NCBI GenBank assembly: GCA_030145205.1
Contig: JAQYVZ010000006.1
Location: forward strand, 52,780 to 116,779
Reading direction: 5' to 3'
Source of the DNA: Desulfuromonadales bacterium
GTDB lineage: Bacteria > Desulfobacterota > Desulfuromonadia > Desulfuromonadales > BM103
DNA: 64,000 bases
Position 1 is the first letter of the stretch. Each line of letters starts with the position of its first letter. The notes beneath the pieces are model-generated. The model was not told the origin of the DNA, did no database searches, and worked only from the letters and a program-made list of their open reading frames with translations. Of this stretch, positions 16,380 through 24,441 are shown piece after piece. Both the position numbers and the translations under genes were made by a program.

Positions 16380-17309
16380 ATGAGTCTCACCCCTCAAAAA
16401 ACAACAAACAGTCCATTGCTCTCAGTTGAAGAATCACGGACTCGACAGGGCATCCTGTTTGGCCTGGTCGCCTATACGGTCTGGGGCTCCTTCCCGGTTT
16501 TCTTTAAAGCACTGCACGGCGCCGCCCCACTGGAAATCGTCGCCCACCGGATATTCTGGTCCATGGTTTTTCTGGCCGTTCTGGTTCTGCTGCGGCGTCA
16601 GCTACACGCCGTTAAGCAGACGCTCCGGGACCGCGCCTGTCTGTTGACTCTGTGCGGCTCAACTTTGCTGATTGCCGCCAACTGGCTGACCTTCCTCTAC
16701 GCGATCCAGCGCGGCGAAGTCCTGCAATCGAGTCTCGCCTACTTCATCACGCCACTTATTAGCGTTCTGCTCGGTTTTCTGTTCCTGCGGGAACGCCTCA
16801 ACCGACTGCAGACGGCCAGTGTGGCCCTCGCATTTATGGGCGTCCTGAATCTCAGCTTTCACCATGGCAGCTTCCCCTGGCTCTCCATGATTATGGCATC
16901 AACGTTCGGCCTTTATGGCCTGCTGCGCAAACTGGCACGGGTCGACGCCATGGTCGGACTGACCGTTGAAACTCTGCTGCTCGCCCCATTGGCTCTCCTC
17001 TACATTCTGGTTCTCAAGACTCAGGGCAGTAGCGTATTCCTGGAAGGGTCACTGCGCCTCGACCTGCTGCTACCTCTCTCCGGCGTCGTCACCGCAGCCC
17101 CGCTGCTGGCCTTTGTCGGTGCAGCCCGCCGCCTCCGTATGGCAACCATCGGTTTCCTGCAATACATCACCCCAAGTCTGCACTTCATGCTTGCTGTCTG
17201 GCTCTACAGAGAACCCTTCTCACATGGTCACCTGGTGAGTTTCCTCTTCATCTGGAGTGCGTTGGGATTGTATTCGGTGAATGCAGTGAGAGCGGCCAAG
17301 AAATCCTGA
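16380..17309 (+). CDS. rarD: RarD-type EamA transporter
   Basis: Inner-membrane permease of the drug/metabolite transporter superfamily, about 309 aa with ten predicted membrane segments in two EamA repeats. The start region GILFGLVAYTVWGSFPVFFK and the HRIFWS motif (about residues 60-65) are characteristic of RarD (chloramphenicol-sensitivity protein). The transported compound is unknown. An in-frame TTG precedes the ATG by one codon; no strong ribosome-binding site is seen. It is divergent from the Crp/Fnr gene. Confidence 0.85.
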   Translation: MSLTPQKTTNSPLLSVEESRTRQGILFGLVAYTVWGSFPVFFKALHGAAPLEIVAHRIFWSMVFLAVLVLLRRQLHAVKQTLRDRACLLTLCGSTLLIAANWLTFLYAIQRGEVLQSSLAYFITPLISVLLGFLFLRERLNRLQTASVALAFMGVLNLSFHHGSFPWLSMIMASTFGLYGLLRKLARVDAMVGLTVETLLLAPLALLYILVLKTQGSSVFLEGSLRLDLLLPLSGVVTAAPLLAFVGAARRLRMATIGFLQYITPSLHFMLAVWLYREPFSHGHLVSFLFIWSALGLYSVNAVRAAKKS

Positions 17310-17352
17310 GTGTCAGTTGCCGCTGAGGCAATGGCTGACAAGCAGGCGATGT

Positions 17353-17415
17353 GCCCCCTCATCCTAGTCCTCTCCTTTAAGCCCTGTGGTTCCGCCCGAG
17401 AAGAGGGAGTAAAAC
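17353..17415 (+). repeat. Family A palindromic repeat
   Basis: A diverged copy containing CTCTCCTTTAAGCCCTGTGG and a downstream GAAGAGGGAGTAAAAC arm, between rarD and the cytochrome terminator. The GAGGGAGTAAAAC end recurs at 53172-53184. Confidence 0.6.
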
Positions 17416-17418
17416 AAA

Positions 17419-17445
17419 AAAACGGCCCCGTATCGGGGCCGTTTT
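17419..17445. terminator. Bidirectional terminator between rarD and the cytochromes
   Basis: 12-bp perfect stem AAAACGGCCCCG / CGGGGCCGTTTT with a 3-nt loop. A-rich sequence on one side and TTTT on the other allow it to serve both rarD and the convergent cytochrome operon. Confidence 0.85.
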
Positions 17446-17486
17446 CATATCTTCATATGAGCCCAATGGACTCAATCTCTTCTGCC

Positions 17487-18347
17487 TTATTCAACCGGCA
17501 GATCATGTACATCGATATGGCAATCGAGGCAATTCGGGAAGATCTTCAACTGCTGTGGATCGTGCGGCGAAGCATGGCATTCCTGACAATCCGGGATATA
17601 GGCATGCTTGGTGTGACAAGCAGCACAATTGACAGCACCATGCTTGCTCGGAGTCCCCTGCCACTTGTCGTAGACCGCATCATGACAAGCAGCGCAGGTC
17701 AACACATCAGACTCTGCTGCAAAAGCAATCTGCAGCGGTTTGTGCACATCCTGATGGCAGTTGACACAAGCCTCAATCGGCTGCTCCGCCGTGTGGCCTT
17801 CATGACACTCGAAACAGTTCGGGATATAGCCGTGGGTATCGTGGTGACAGGAGTCGCAGCCCTGCTCCGTATGTGCACTGGGGGCTTGGGTCAGCTTCTC
17901 CGCCTCAGGAGCATGACAGTCGGCACAGATGGTGGTCAGCTGTGCAATTGCCGGAGCACGCTGCGGGGCATGCGGGTTCTTGTGGCAATCGGCACAGGCT
18001 GTCTGCTTCGCACCGTGCGCTTCGCCGTGGCAGGAAAAACACTGCGGCATCAGCTCGGCATAATTGCCCAGTAACGGACTATAACGGTGAAACAGAGCAT
18101 GACATTCCTGGCATGCAAAACGATGCTGTCCACCATTATCTTTCAGGTTGGAATAGTGCGGGATGTGGCACTTACCACATTCTGCAGGTGTCATTGCAAC
18201 AGGTTCTTCTAAATAGAGTTCAGCGGTGACCTCAGGTAGCGCACGTGTTGCGTCAGCTGCATCTGCCAGCCGGGGGGAAACCCCGGCCAGCAGAGACAGG
18301 ATCAGCGCGCACGAAAGGACACCGACACAAGAGAGCAAACGTCTCAT
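17487..18347 (-). CDS. Dodecahaem c-type cytochrome (second of pair)
   Basis: 286-residue exported cytochrome with 12 C-x2-C-H haem sites (for example CGKCH, CQECH, CFSCH, CDSCH, CLDCH) spread evenly over the mature chain, plus many extra histidines (CHHDTHG, CHEGH, CHASPH) suited to bis-His ligation. An N-terminal signal peptide (MRRLLSCVGVLSCALILSLL...ADA) directs it to the periplasm or beyond. I use ATG 18347 with AAAGGA upstream. It follows its paralogue by 24 nt. Related cytochromes carry electrons in respiratory or extracellular transfer; the partner is not known. Confidence 0.88.
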   Translation of the reverse strand: MRRLLSCVGVLSCALILSLLAGVSPRLADAADATRALPEVTAELYLEEPVAMTPAECGKCHIPHYSNLKDNGGQHRFACQECHALFHRYSPLLGNYAELMPQCFSCHGEAHGAKQTACADCHKNPHAPQRAPAIAQLTTICADCHAPEAEKLTQAPSAHTEQGCDSCHHDTHGYIPNCFECHEGHTAEQPIEACVNCHQDVHKPLQIAFAAESDVLTCAACHDAVYDKWQGTPSKHGAVNCAACHTKHAYIPDCQECHASPHDPQQLKIFPNCLDCHIDVHDLPVE

Positions 18348-18371
18348 GACGGAATTTCCTTTCAATTGAGG

Positions 18372-19166
18372 TTATTGGCCAGGCCAGTTGTTCAGGTTAT
18401 GCGCCGTGCTGTGGCAGTCGCCGCAGTTCGGGAACTTGGCATGCATCGCTGCAGCATGCGGCTCACCATGACAGTCGCTGCACTTCGGAACCGTCTTGTG
18501 CTGGTCGATGTGACAGGTCACACAAGCCACCTGGTTATGCTTGGTCTTGCTTGCCGCCAACTGGCTGTAAGCCGTGTCATGGCAAGAGGCACAGAGTGCG
18601 GAACCGGTATCCTCGCCGTACATCAGCTCAAGCGGCTTATGTGCCTGATGACAGGCAGCGCAGTCATTCTGCACCATGGTCTCGGAGTGCGGCGAATGGC
18701 AGGCAACGCAATCCGGAATGTTTCCGTGGGTATCGGCATGGCAGAAGTTACAAGCCAGTTCGGCGTGCATGCTGGTACTGGCAACCATCTGTTCGCCAGG
18801 ACCGGTGTGGCAGGTTTCACAAACGGCCTTGATTTCGCCACTGAGTGCTACATCAAGAGGCTGGTGAGGGTTATGGCAGGCCATGCATTCGGGAACTTCG
18901 TAATGGCTGGTTCCTTCATGACACATGCTGCATGCCGGAATATTATTTGCGACGCTCGGGCGATGCCCTTCATGACACGCCTGGCAGTCGATGTCCGTCT
19001 TGTGGGCAGCGCCATTTGAATCAATTTCAGCCGGCTGCTGAGCGTGACATTTCACGCAATCATCGGCGGTCAATGCGACTTGTGCAGCAGCAGTCAACGC
19101 CGTCCCCCCGATCAGCACTCCACAAGCAAGCGCAACAAACAAGATACGTCCCAAGAAACCCTTCAT
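18372..19166 (-). CDS. Dodecahaem c-type cytochrome (first of pair)
   Basis: 264-residue exported cytochrome with 12 C-x2-C-H motifs (CVKCH, CQACH, CSMCH, CMACH, CETCH, CNFCH, CVACH, CAACH, CASCH, CVTCH, CSDCH, CGDCH) after a signal peptide ending near TAAAQ. The frame opens at 19250, but ATG 19166 has GGGAGGAG just upstream and gives a normal signal peptide. Haem spacing closely parallels the next gene, for example C-x2-CHxDTHGxIPxCxxCH occurs in both, so they are tandem duplicates forming one operon. Cellular role is inferred only from the family. Confidence 0.88.
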   Translation of the reverse strand: MKGFLGRILFVALACGVLIGGTALTAAAQVALTADDCVKCHAQQPAEIDSNGAAHKTDIDCQACHEGHRPSVANNIPACSMCHEGTSHYEVPECMACHNPHQPLDVALSGEIKAVCETCHTGPGEQMVASTSMHAELACNFCHADTHGNIPDCVACHSPHSETMVQNDCAACHQAHKPLELMYGEDTGSALCASCHDTAYSQLAASKTKHNQVACVTCHIDQHKTVPKCSDCHGEPHAAAMHAKFPNCGDCHSTAHNLNNWPGQ

Positions 19167-19439
19167 TACTCTCTCCTCCCTCATTATGAGTGATGTGACT
19201 ATACGAACAAACAGAACGAAACTTTCACTACAACTGTATACAAAATACAAGACTTCTTTTTGTAACGTTTCGATGGTTTAAGTGTCAACAGGAAAATAAG
19301 GGGATTCCAATAATATAAATACCTGTATATTTTGGGTTTTGTGGGCCTCCATCACCCTGTCCGGGGCAAAATAGCCGGCGCAGCGCCATCTTCGTACTCC
19401 CCCGAATTCAGGAACATCTGGTCAGGAAAAAGGTCAAAC
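19167..19439. other. Upstream region of the cytochrome operon
   Basis: 273 nt without a gene. It is AT-rich and must contain the cytochrome promoter, but no pair of hexamers is convincing: TTGACA (19288-19283) has only a poor partner (TTACAA) at 17 nt. Confidence 0.4.
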
Positions 19440-19470
19440 AAAAACAGGCACCCTCTATTGAGGATGCCTG
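19440..19470 (-). terminator. Rho-independent terminator of tRNA-Gly
   Basis: Stem CAGGCA.CCTC / GAGG.TGCCTG (10 pairs, one mismatch, 4-nt loop) at 19445-19470, followed on the minus strand by TTTTTGTTTG. Confidence 0.8.
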
Positions 19471-19479
19471 GATCGTTTT

Positions 19480-19554
<75 letters not shown>

Positions 19555-19587
19555 TTATGTTTGGCTCCGCATCGCGAAGCGAACCGT

Positions 19588-19617
19588 TTTATAGCAATAA
19601 CCGAAGTAAAGAGTCAA
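19588..19617 (-). promoter_or_regulatory. Sigma-70 promoter of tRNA-Gly
   Basis: TTGACT (19617-19612), an 18-nt spacer and TATAAA (19593-19588) on the minus strand, in the gap after pgsA. Confidence 0.7.
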
Positions 19618-19642
19618 CCAAAAAACTCACTATATGGTCAGT

Positions 19643-20233
19643 TTATTGTTTGGCAAACACCCGGAAAAATTTTTGCAGGTAATCAAAGCCGGACCAGAGG
19701 GTCAAGGCGAATGCAATATAGAAGAAAAAGATGCCGAAGTTATGCATATTGACATGGAAGATGCTCCACTCAAGACCGAAGAACCAGTAAAAATCATAAT
19801 GCAGCATCAACCCTGGAATGGCCACCATCTGGTAAATGGTTTTATACTTGCCAAGATCACTGGCGGCGATGACGATCCCCTCTGACGAGGCGATCGAGCG
19901 CAGGCCGGTAATCACCATCTCTCGAGCCAGGATCAGAAACACAGCCCAGGCCGGCACGCGGTCGAGCGGGATGAGCATAATCAGCGCTACCATGACGATC
20001 AACTTGTCGGCCAGCGGATCAAGGAATTTCCCGAGAACGGTCTCCACCTGCCACTTGCGAGCGAGCCAACCGTCGATAAAATCAGTCACCGCGGCGATCC
20101 CGAAAATGGAAGCCGCCCACATCCCTGCAGCACGGCTATCAAACAGAAGCAGGACCAGAACGATCGGCACGGCGACAATACGGGCGAGTGTCAGCAAATT
20201 CGGCAGATTCAAGACACCGGTACGTAGATTCAT
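19643..20233 (-). CDS. pgsA: CDP-diacylglycerol-glycerol-3-phosphate 3-phosphatidyltransferase
   Basis: Membrane enzyme making phosphatidylglycerol phosphate, the committed step to acidic phospholipids. The 196-residue, multi-span protein has the CDP-alcohol phosphotransferase signature D-x2-D-G-x2-A-R-x8-G-x3-D-x3-D, seen from DFIDGWLAR through FLDPLADK (about residues 51-76). The N-terminus LPNLLTLARI is typical. It overlaps the preceding transglycosylase by 4 nt, so the two are translationally coupled. Confidence 0.93.
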   Translation of the reverse strand: MNLRTGVLNLPNLLTLARIVAVPIVLVLLLFDSRAAGMWAASIFGIAAVTDFIDGWLARKWQVETVLGKFLDPLADKLIVMVALIMLIPLDRVPAWAVFLILAREMVITGLRSIASSEGIVIAASDLGKYKTIYQMVAIPGLMLHYDFYWFFGLEWSIFHVNMHNFGIFFFYIAFALTLWSGFDYLQKFFRVFAKQ

Positions 20234-20820
20234 AAAAGGGTGACTCCCGCCTTGCGGTAATAATCCATATAACGCTTGACCCGCTGGATGTAAGTCTGGG
20301 TCTCATCAAACGGCGGCACACCACCATGCCGTCTCACAGCATTCGGTCCAGCATTGTAAGCTGCCAGCGCAAGTTCGAGGTTGTCATCGAACTGGTCGAG
20401 CATCTGACGCAAGTATTGACTACCGCCACGAATGTTTTCAGATGGGTCGAAGGGATTGACCACCCGCAGGTCTCGTGCCGTTTCCGGAATCAGCTGCATT
20501 AATCCCTGAGCCCCTTTGCTGGAGACCACCCGTGGGTTGTAATCGCTTTCGACCTTGATCACTGCCTTGACCAACGCTTCTTCAAGGCGGAAAAGGTTGG
20601 AGTACCGTTGAATAATCTCCAGATAATTCGTGACAGATGACGACTGGCCACCCTTCTCTTTGCGGTAAAAATCATAGCGCCCATGGGTTGGCGTATTGGT
20701 GAAATGGACAACCCCGTTCGCGTCCATGTACCGATAAATGTCGGCATGGGCCGGTGAAATGCCGCAGGCACACACCAGAAGCCATAAGGTTATCAAGAGG
20801 ACAAAACCGCAACGCATCAT
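20230..20820 (-). CDS. Periplasmic lytic murein transglycosylase with DUF4124
   Basis: Exported peptidoglycan-cleaving enzyme of the SLT (goose-lysozyme-like) family. A signal peptide is followed by a DUF4124 segment (IYRYMDANGVVHFTNTP, about residues 28-45), then the catalytic domain: catalytic Glu in KVESDYNP, SSKGAQGLMQLIPETA, and AAYNAGPNAV. About 196 aa. ATG 20820 or 20817 is used. It lies immediately upstream of pgsA with a 4-nt overlap and is divergent from nadB. Confidence 0.9.
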   Translation of the reverse strand: MMRCGFVLLITLWLLVCACGISPAHADIYRYMDANGVVHFTNTPTHGRYDFYRKEKGGQSSSVTNYLEIIQRYSNLFRLEEALVKAVIKVESDYNPRVVSSKGAQGLMQLIPETARDLRVVNPFDPSENIRGGSQYLRQMLDQFDDNLELALAAYNAGPNAVRRHGGVPPFDETQTYIQRVKRYMDYYRKAGVTLL

Positions 20821-20940
20821 CAGCAAAAACCTCGCTGGTCGAGCCGAAAAGTTATGATCTCAACTACCGACTCAATAGACAAGTATCAGATATAACTGAA
20901 AAACTCCGTCATTTCAACCTAATTGACAACTGTAAAACCC

Positions 20941-20969
20941 TTGACATGCAGAAACAGGGCTTCGATAAT
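20941..20969 (+). promoter_or_regulatory. Sigma-70 promoter of nadB
   Basis: TTGACA (20941-20946), a 17-nt spacer and GATAAT (20964-20969). The leader to the nadB ATG at 21069 is about 92 nt and contains GGGCTGCAGCCC, a short perfect palindrome near 21041-21052. Confidence 0.7.
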
Positions 20970-21068
20970 GAGCGAAAGTCAATCTGCCGCACCCGAAGAA
21001 ACTGTCATCTGAATGTAAATGCAAACCTTATTCCAATCGGGCTGCAGCCCAGAGACCCCTTTGAACTC

Positions 21069-22667
21069 ATGAATAAAACAACTGATTTTCTGATTGTCGG
21101 CAGTGGCATCGCCGGTCTCTGCTACGCCCTGAAAGTTGCCGACCGCGGCAAAGTCGCCATCATCACCAAGCGCGACATCTCCACAACGGCAACCAGCATG
21201 GCCCAGGGCGGCATAGCCGCGGTTGCATCGAAGCAGGATTCGTTTTCAGAACATGTCAATGACACCATGGAAGCCGGCGTCTGGCTGCCCCACGAGGATG
21301 TGGTCAAACTGGTCATTGAAAATGGTCCTGAAGCGATCCGCGACCTGATCAACTGGGGGGTAAGATTCTCGCGAGACGCCGCCGGAGATTACGACCTGCA
21401 CCGTGAAGGCGGCCACAGTCAGCGCCGCATCTACCACTCCAAGGATGAAACCGGCAAGGAGATTGAACGTGCCCTGGTCGAAGCGGTCCACCAGCATCCG
21501 AACATTACCGTCTACGAGAATCACATCGCGATCGACCTGATCACCGAAGCGAAAGCGACCCGTCGCCGGGTCAAACCTGACCGTTGTCTCGGCATCTATG
21601 TCCTCGACAACGAAACCGGTGAGGTCGAAACGTTCGGAGCCCGCTTTACCGTTCTTGCAACCGGTGGCGCCGGCAAGGTCTATGTGTACACCTGCAACCC
21701 CGATGTCGCGACCGGTGATGGCATTGCCATGGCTTACCGCGCCGGGGCCACCATCGCCAACATGGAGTTCATGCAGTTCCATCCGACCACCCTGTATCAC
21801 CCGCACGCCAAGTCATTCCTGATTTCGGAAGCCGTGCGCGGTGAAGGTGCGATCCTGCGTCGTAAGGATGGAACCGCGTTTATGGAACATCACCACTCGC
21901 TGAAGGACCTGGCCCCGCGTGACATTGTGGCTCGCGCCATTGACAGTGAGATGAAGAGTCACGGCGATGACTGCGTTTTTCTCGACATCACCCACAAAAG
22001 CGAAGCGTTCATCAAGGACCACTTCCCCTACATTTACGAGACCTGCCTGTCTTACGGGATCGATATGACCAAACAACCGATCCCGGTGGTCCCGGCGGCT
22101 CATTACCTATGCGGCGGCGTCAACGTCAATACCAGCGGCGAAACCGATATCGAGAATCTGTTCGCCATCGGCGAGGTTTCCTGCACGGGCCTGCACGGTG
22201 CCAACCGCCTGGCCAGCAACAGCCTGCTGGAAGGCATCGTCTATGCGAACCGGGCGGCAGAATGCTCATTGCAGCGACTCAACGAGAGCCATGCCCCTTT
22301 CCCGCAAATCGCCCCTTGGGATTGTCGCGACGCCCAAGACAGCAATGAAGAGGTCGTAGTTGCCCACAACTGGGATGAGATTCGGCTCTGCATGTGGAAC
22401 TACGTAGGGATTGTCCGGACCAACAAGCGTCTGGTCCGTGCCCTGCGCCGGGTTCAGATGATTCAGGAAGAGATTGCCGACTATTACTGGGACTTTCTCA
22501 TCACCTCCGACCTGGTCGAACTGCGGAACATCGCCACGGTGGCCGAACTGATCATCCGCAGCGCTCTGGACCGCAAGGAGAGCCGTGGGCTGCATTATAC
22601 CCTCGACTACCCGGAGCGGGACGACATCCACTGGAAAAAAGACACGCTGAAACGCAAAACGTTTTAG
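21069..22667 (+). CDS. nadB: L-aspartate oxidase
   Basis: FAD enzyme that oxidises L-aspartate to iminoaspartate, the first step of de novo NAD synthesis. The 532-residue protein opens with the dinucleotide motif GSGIAGLCYA (about residues 11-20), has TSMAQGGIAAV, an HREGGHS active-site segment, HPTTLYHP, and HGANRLASNSLLEG near the FAD-binding C-terminal end of the domain. The frame is open back to 20754, but the family start is ATG 21069. It is followed by a palindromic repeat and a chorismate mutase; nadA/nadC are not in the window. Confidence 0.95.
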   Translation: MNKTTDFLIVGSGIAGLCYALKVADRGKVAIITKRDISTTATSMAQGGIAAVASKQDSFSEHVNDTMEAGVWLPHEDVVKLVIENGPEAIRDLINWGVRFSRDAAGDYDLHREGGHSQRRIYHSKDETGKEIERALVEAVHQHPNITVYENHIAIDLITEAKATRRRVKPDRCLGIYVLDNETGEVETFGARFTVLATGGAGKVYVYTCNPDVATGDGIAMAYRAGATIANMEFMQFHPTTLYHPHAKSFLISEAVRGEGAILRRKDGTAFMEHHHSLKDLAPRDIVARAIDSEMKSHGDDCVFLDITHKSEAFIKDHFPYIYETCLSYGIDMTKQPIPVVPAAHYLCGGVNVNTSGETDIENLFAIGEVSCTGLHGANRLASNSLLEGIVYANRAAECSLQRLNESHAPFPQIAPWDCRDAQDSNEEVVVAHNWDEIRLCMWNYVGIVRTNKRLVRALRRVQMIQEEIADYYWDFLITSDLVELRNIATVAELIIRSALDRKESRGLHYTLDYPERDDIHWKKDTLKRKTF

Positions 22668-22675
22668 AGATATGA

Positions 22676-22741
22676 AACGAGAAGTGCGAGGCGCGAGACG
22701 AGAAAAGTCTGTTCGCGCCTCGTACCTCGCACCTCGGGAGT
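22676..22741. repeat. Palindromic repeat between nadB and aroQ
   Basis: GAAGTGCGAGGCGCGAGACG on the left and GCGCCTCGTACCTCGCACCTC on the right are imperfect reverse complements around an AAAAGTCTGTT loop. It supplies the ribosome-binding site region of the next gene (CTCGGGAG). No other copy is seen in the window. Confidence 0.6.
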
Positions 22742-22746
22742 TCATC

Positions 22747-23019
22747 TTGACCATTGACGATTATCGAAAAGAGATCAACCGACTCGATAGCGAACTGCTG
22801 CGCATCTTCAATGAACGCGCCCAGCTCGCGTTGAATATCGGTGAGATCAAAAAAACGCAGGGTATTCCGGTTTACGATCCTGAGCGGGAAAAACGGATTT
22901 TCGAGGCGATGTCCCAGGCAAACCCAGGCCCCCTGGAAAATGACGCGATCGTGCGGCTGTTCGAACGTGTGATTGACGAATCTCGCCGGTTGGAACGCCT
23001 TAAAACGAAAGGGCTGTAA
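22747..23019 (+). CDS. Chorismate mutase, AroQ class
   Basis: All-helical enzyme rearranging chorismate to prephenate for phenylalanine and tyrosine synthesis. The 90-residue protein matches the stand-alone AroQ domain: IDDYRKEINRLDSELLRIFN, LALNIGEIKK, PVYDPEREKRI, RLFERVIDESRRLE. I place the start at TTG 22747 with GGGAG 6-7 nt upstream. The frame runs back to 22672, but that part is only the palindromic repeat translated (KREVRGARREK). The next gene, 2 nt away, is a DAHP synthase regulatory domain, so the pair concerns aromatic amino acid supply. Confidence 0.88.
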   Translation: MTIDDYRKEINRLDSELLRIFNERAQLALNIGEIKKTQGIPVYDPEREKRIFEAMSQANPGPLENDAIVRLFERVIDESRRLERLKTKGL

Positions 23020-23021
23020 GC

Positions 23022-23228
23022 ATGCTGATCGTTATGAAAAAAGCGGCGAACGAAGAGCAGTTGCGCTGCGTCAAACAATACCTGGTGGAACATGACTTCG
23101 ACTTTCATCAATCAACCGGAGCCAATCGCACCATTATCGGCGTGATCGGCGACACCAACCAGGTCAATCAGGACGAGGTCAAGAATCTCGACGGGGTCCA
23201 TGTTCTCTTCAAGATCCCGGAAGACTGA
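23022..23228 (+). CDS. Stand-alone ferredoxin-like (FXD) domain of DAHP synthase
   Basis: 68 residues starting MLIVMKKAANEEQLRCVKQY and containing GANRTIIGVIGDTNQ. This closely follows the N-terminal ferredoxin-like domain of AroF-type DAHP synthases such as that of Thermotoga, where it mediates feedback inhibition. The catalytic barrel is absent: the frame stops at 23228 and the next 215 nt hold no aroF sequence. It begins 2 nt after the chorismate mutase stop. It may be a regulatory subunit acting in trans or the relic of a truncated aroF. Confidence 0.75.
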   Translation: MLIVMKKAANEEQLRCVKQYLVEHDFDFHQSTGANRTIIGVIGDTNQVNQDEVKNLDGVHVLFKIPED

Positions 23229-23309
23229 GGAAAGGGCTGAGAAATGAGTGGGGAGGCCCCCTACCACCCGCTTGCTTAGCTCGCTGGAGCACACAGAGGA
23301 CACAAAGAA

Positions 23310-23346
23310 AAGCAACAACCAAAAAACAGGATTTTTGATTGTTGCT
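23310..23346. terminator. Hairpin after the chorismate mutase genes
   Basis: AAGCAACAA.CAAAAA paired with TTTTTG.TTGTTGCTT (15 pairs, one mismatch, 6-nt loop) between convergent genes. The stem itself contains the T-run, so it could terminate in either direction; there is no long U-tail after it. Confidence 0.5.
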
Positions 23347-23443
23347 TAACGAACAAAACAGTCAGGTTAACGTGGTTCTCCCTCCGCGACCCCCGTGCAC
23401 TAAAGCGAAGGGAAAGAGCGTGTGATGATACACCCTTAAAGAG

Positions 23444-23890
23444 CTACCCTTCCTTGATACGGATCGTCATGACCGGGATAGGCGACTTTCTGACCACCTT
23501 CTCCGCCGTGCTGCCGAACAGAACATGATCGAAGCCAGTCCGGCCGTGCGTGCCCATGACAATCAGAGTCGCACCGATCTCTTCAGCCTTCTTGATGATC
23601 TCCTCATACGGAATCCCCGGCACAACATAACAGTCATATTTTTCATAATCGGCCAAGTGAGTACGGCAAAACTTTTCCATCACCTTGCGAGCGCCCTGCT
23701 CAATCTCTTCCTCAAGCTTGTCGAAAGAGATGTGCGGCACATAAAAGCCGCGCAAATCGACAGGTTCGTTGATCACGTGAATCAGACCCAGCTGGCTGTC
23801 GAACTGCTTGGCCAGGGTCAGTGCATACTCGAAAGCATGATCGGAACTTTCAGAGAAATCGGTTGCGAAAAGCAAAGTACTGAATGACAT
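23444..23890 (-). CDS. Universal stress protein (UspA family)
   Basis: 148-residue cytoplasmic Usp with the ATP-binding type motif G-x2-G-x9-G-S/T (GTHGRTGFDHVLFGSTAEKV, about residues 114-133) and the N-terminal FATDFSESSDHAFEYA. Such proteins bind ATP and help survival under stress. GGAGG lies 6 nt before the ATG. It follows the receiver protein gene by 19 nt and is probably co-transcribed with it. Confidence 0.9.
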   Translation of the reverse strand: MSFSTLLFATDFSESSDHAFEYALTLAKQFDSQLGLIHVINEPVDLRGFYVPHISFDKLEEEIEQGARKVMEKFCRTHLADYEKYDCYVVPGIPYEEIIKKAEEIGATLIVMGTHGRTGFDHVLFGSTAEKVVRKSPIPVMTIRIKEG

Positions 23891-23909
23891 CTGTCACCTC
23901 CATGTCCCG

Positions 23910-24305
23910 TCAGGACACATTCGAAGTCGCGCTGTCGCCATGGAAGACCTTGTGAATCACGGAGCGCAGTTCATTCAGGCGAACCGGCTTGTGCAAATAC
24001 TCGAAGGCCCCAAGGTTCATCGCTTCCAGATAGGATTCCACACCACCATAAGCCGTCATCATGATCACGTTGATGCTCGGATAATGCCGACTGAGTTCCT
24101 TTAAAAAAACCAGGCCCGTCATATCCGGCATGTTGATATCACTGATGACCAGGTTGACCCGGTGGTCCTGCAGAAAGACGAGAGCGTCTTTACCGCTCGC
24201 TGCACTGTCGACAGAAAACCCTTCCTGCGTCAGCAGTTTACTCAAGCCGATCCGCGTATTTTCCTCGTCATCGACAATCAGGATATGTTGAGTCTGTTCA
24301 AGCAC
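23910..24305 (-). CDS. Single-domain response regulator (receiver)
   Basis: 131 residues forming one receiver domain: acidic VDDEEN near 11-16, phosphoacceptor D in LVISDINMPD (about 56), T in MMTAYGG, K in EYLHKPV. No output domain. The kinase is not adjacent. Translation starts at GTG 24305 with AAGGGG upstream; a good promoter lies just before it. It forms a transcription unit with the Usp gene. Confidence 0.88.
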   Translation of the reverse strand: MLEQTQHILIVDDEENTRIGLSKLLTQEGFSVDSAASGKDALVFLQDHRVNLVISDINMPDMTGLVFLKELSRHYPSINVIMMTAYGGVESYLEAMNLGAFEYLHKPVRLNELRSVIHKVFHGDSATSNVS

Positions 24306-24335
24306 GAATTCGCACCCCTTGGGAAATTTACAAGA

Positions 24336-24363
24336 AGTCTACCATGGACGTTCCGCCTGTCAA
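24336..24363 (-). promoter_or_regulatory. Sigma-70 promoter of the receiver-usp unit
   Basis: TTGACA (24363-24358), a 16-nt spacer and TAGACT (24341-24336) on the minus strand, about 30 nt upstream of the GTG start. Confidence 0.6.
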
Positions 24364-24441
24364 GCACAGGAACACCTTAGAGTTACGCATTTTCTTCAAT
24401 AATAACAAGATGTTGTTAAAAGAACGAAAGCAAGAAGGGGA

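Noticed and set aside
19260..19288. TTGACA-17-TTACAA as cytochrome promoter
   Set aside because: The -10 matches only two of six positions.
22672..22746. N-terminal extension of the chorismate mutase (KREVRGARREK...)
   Set aside because: It is a translated palindromic repeat; a TTG with a good ribosome-binding site begins the true domain.
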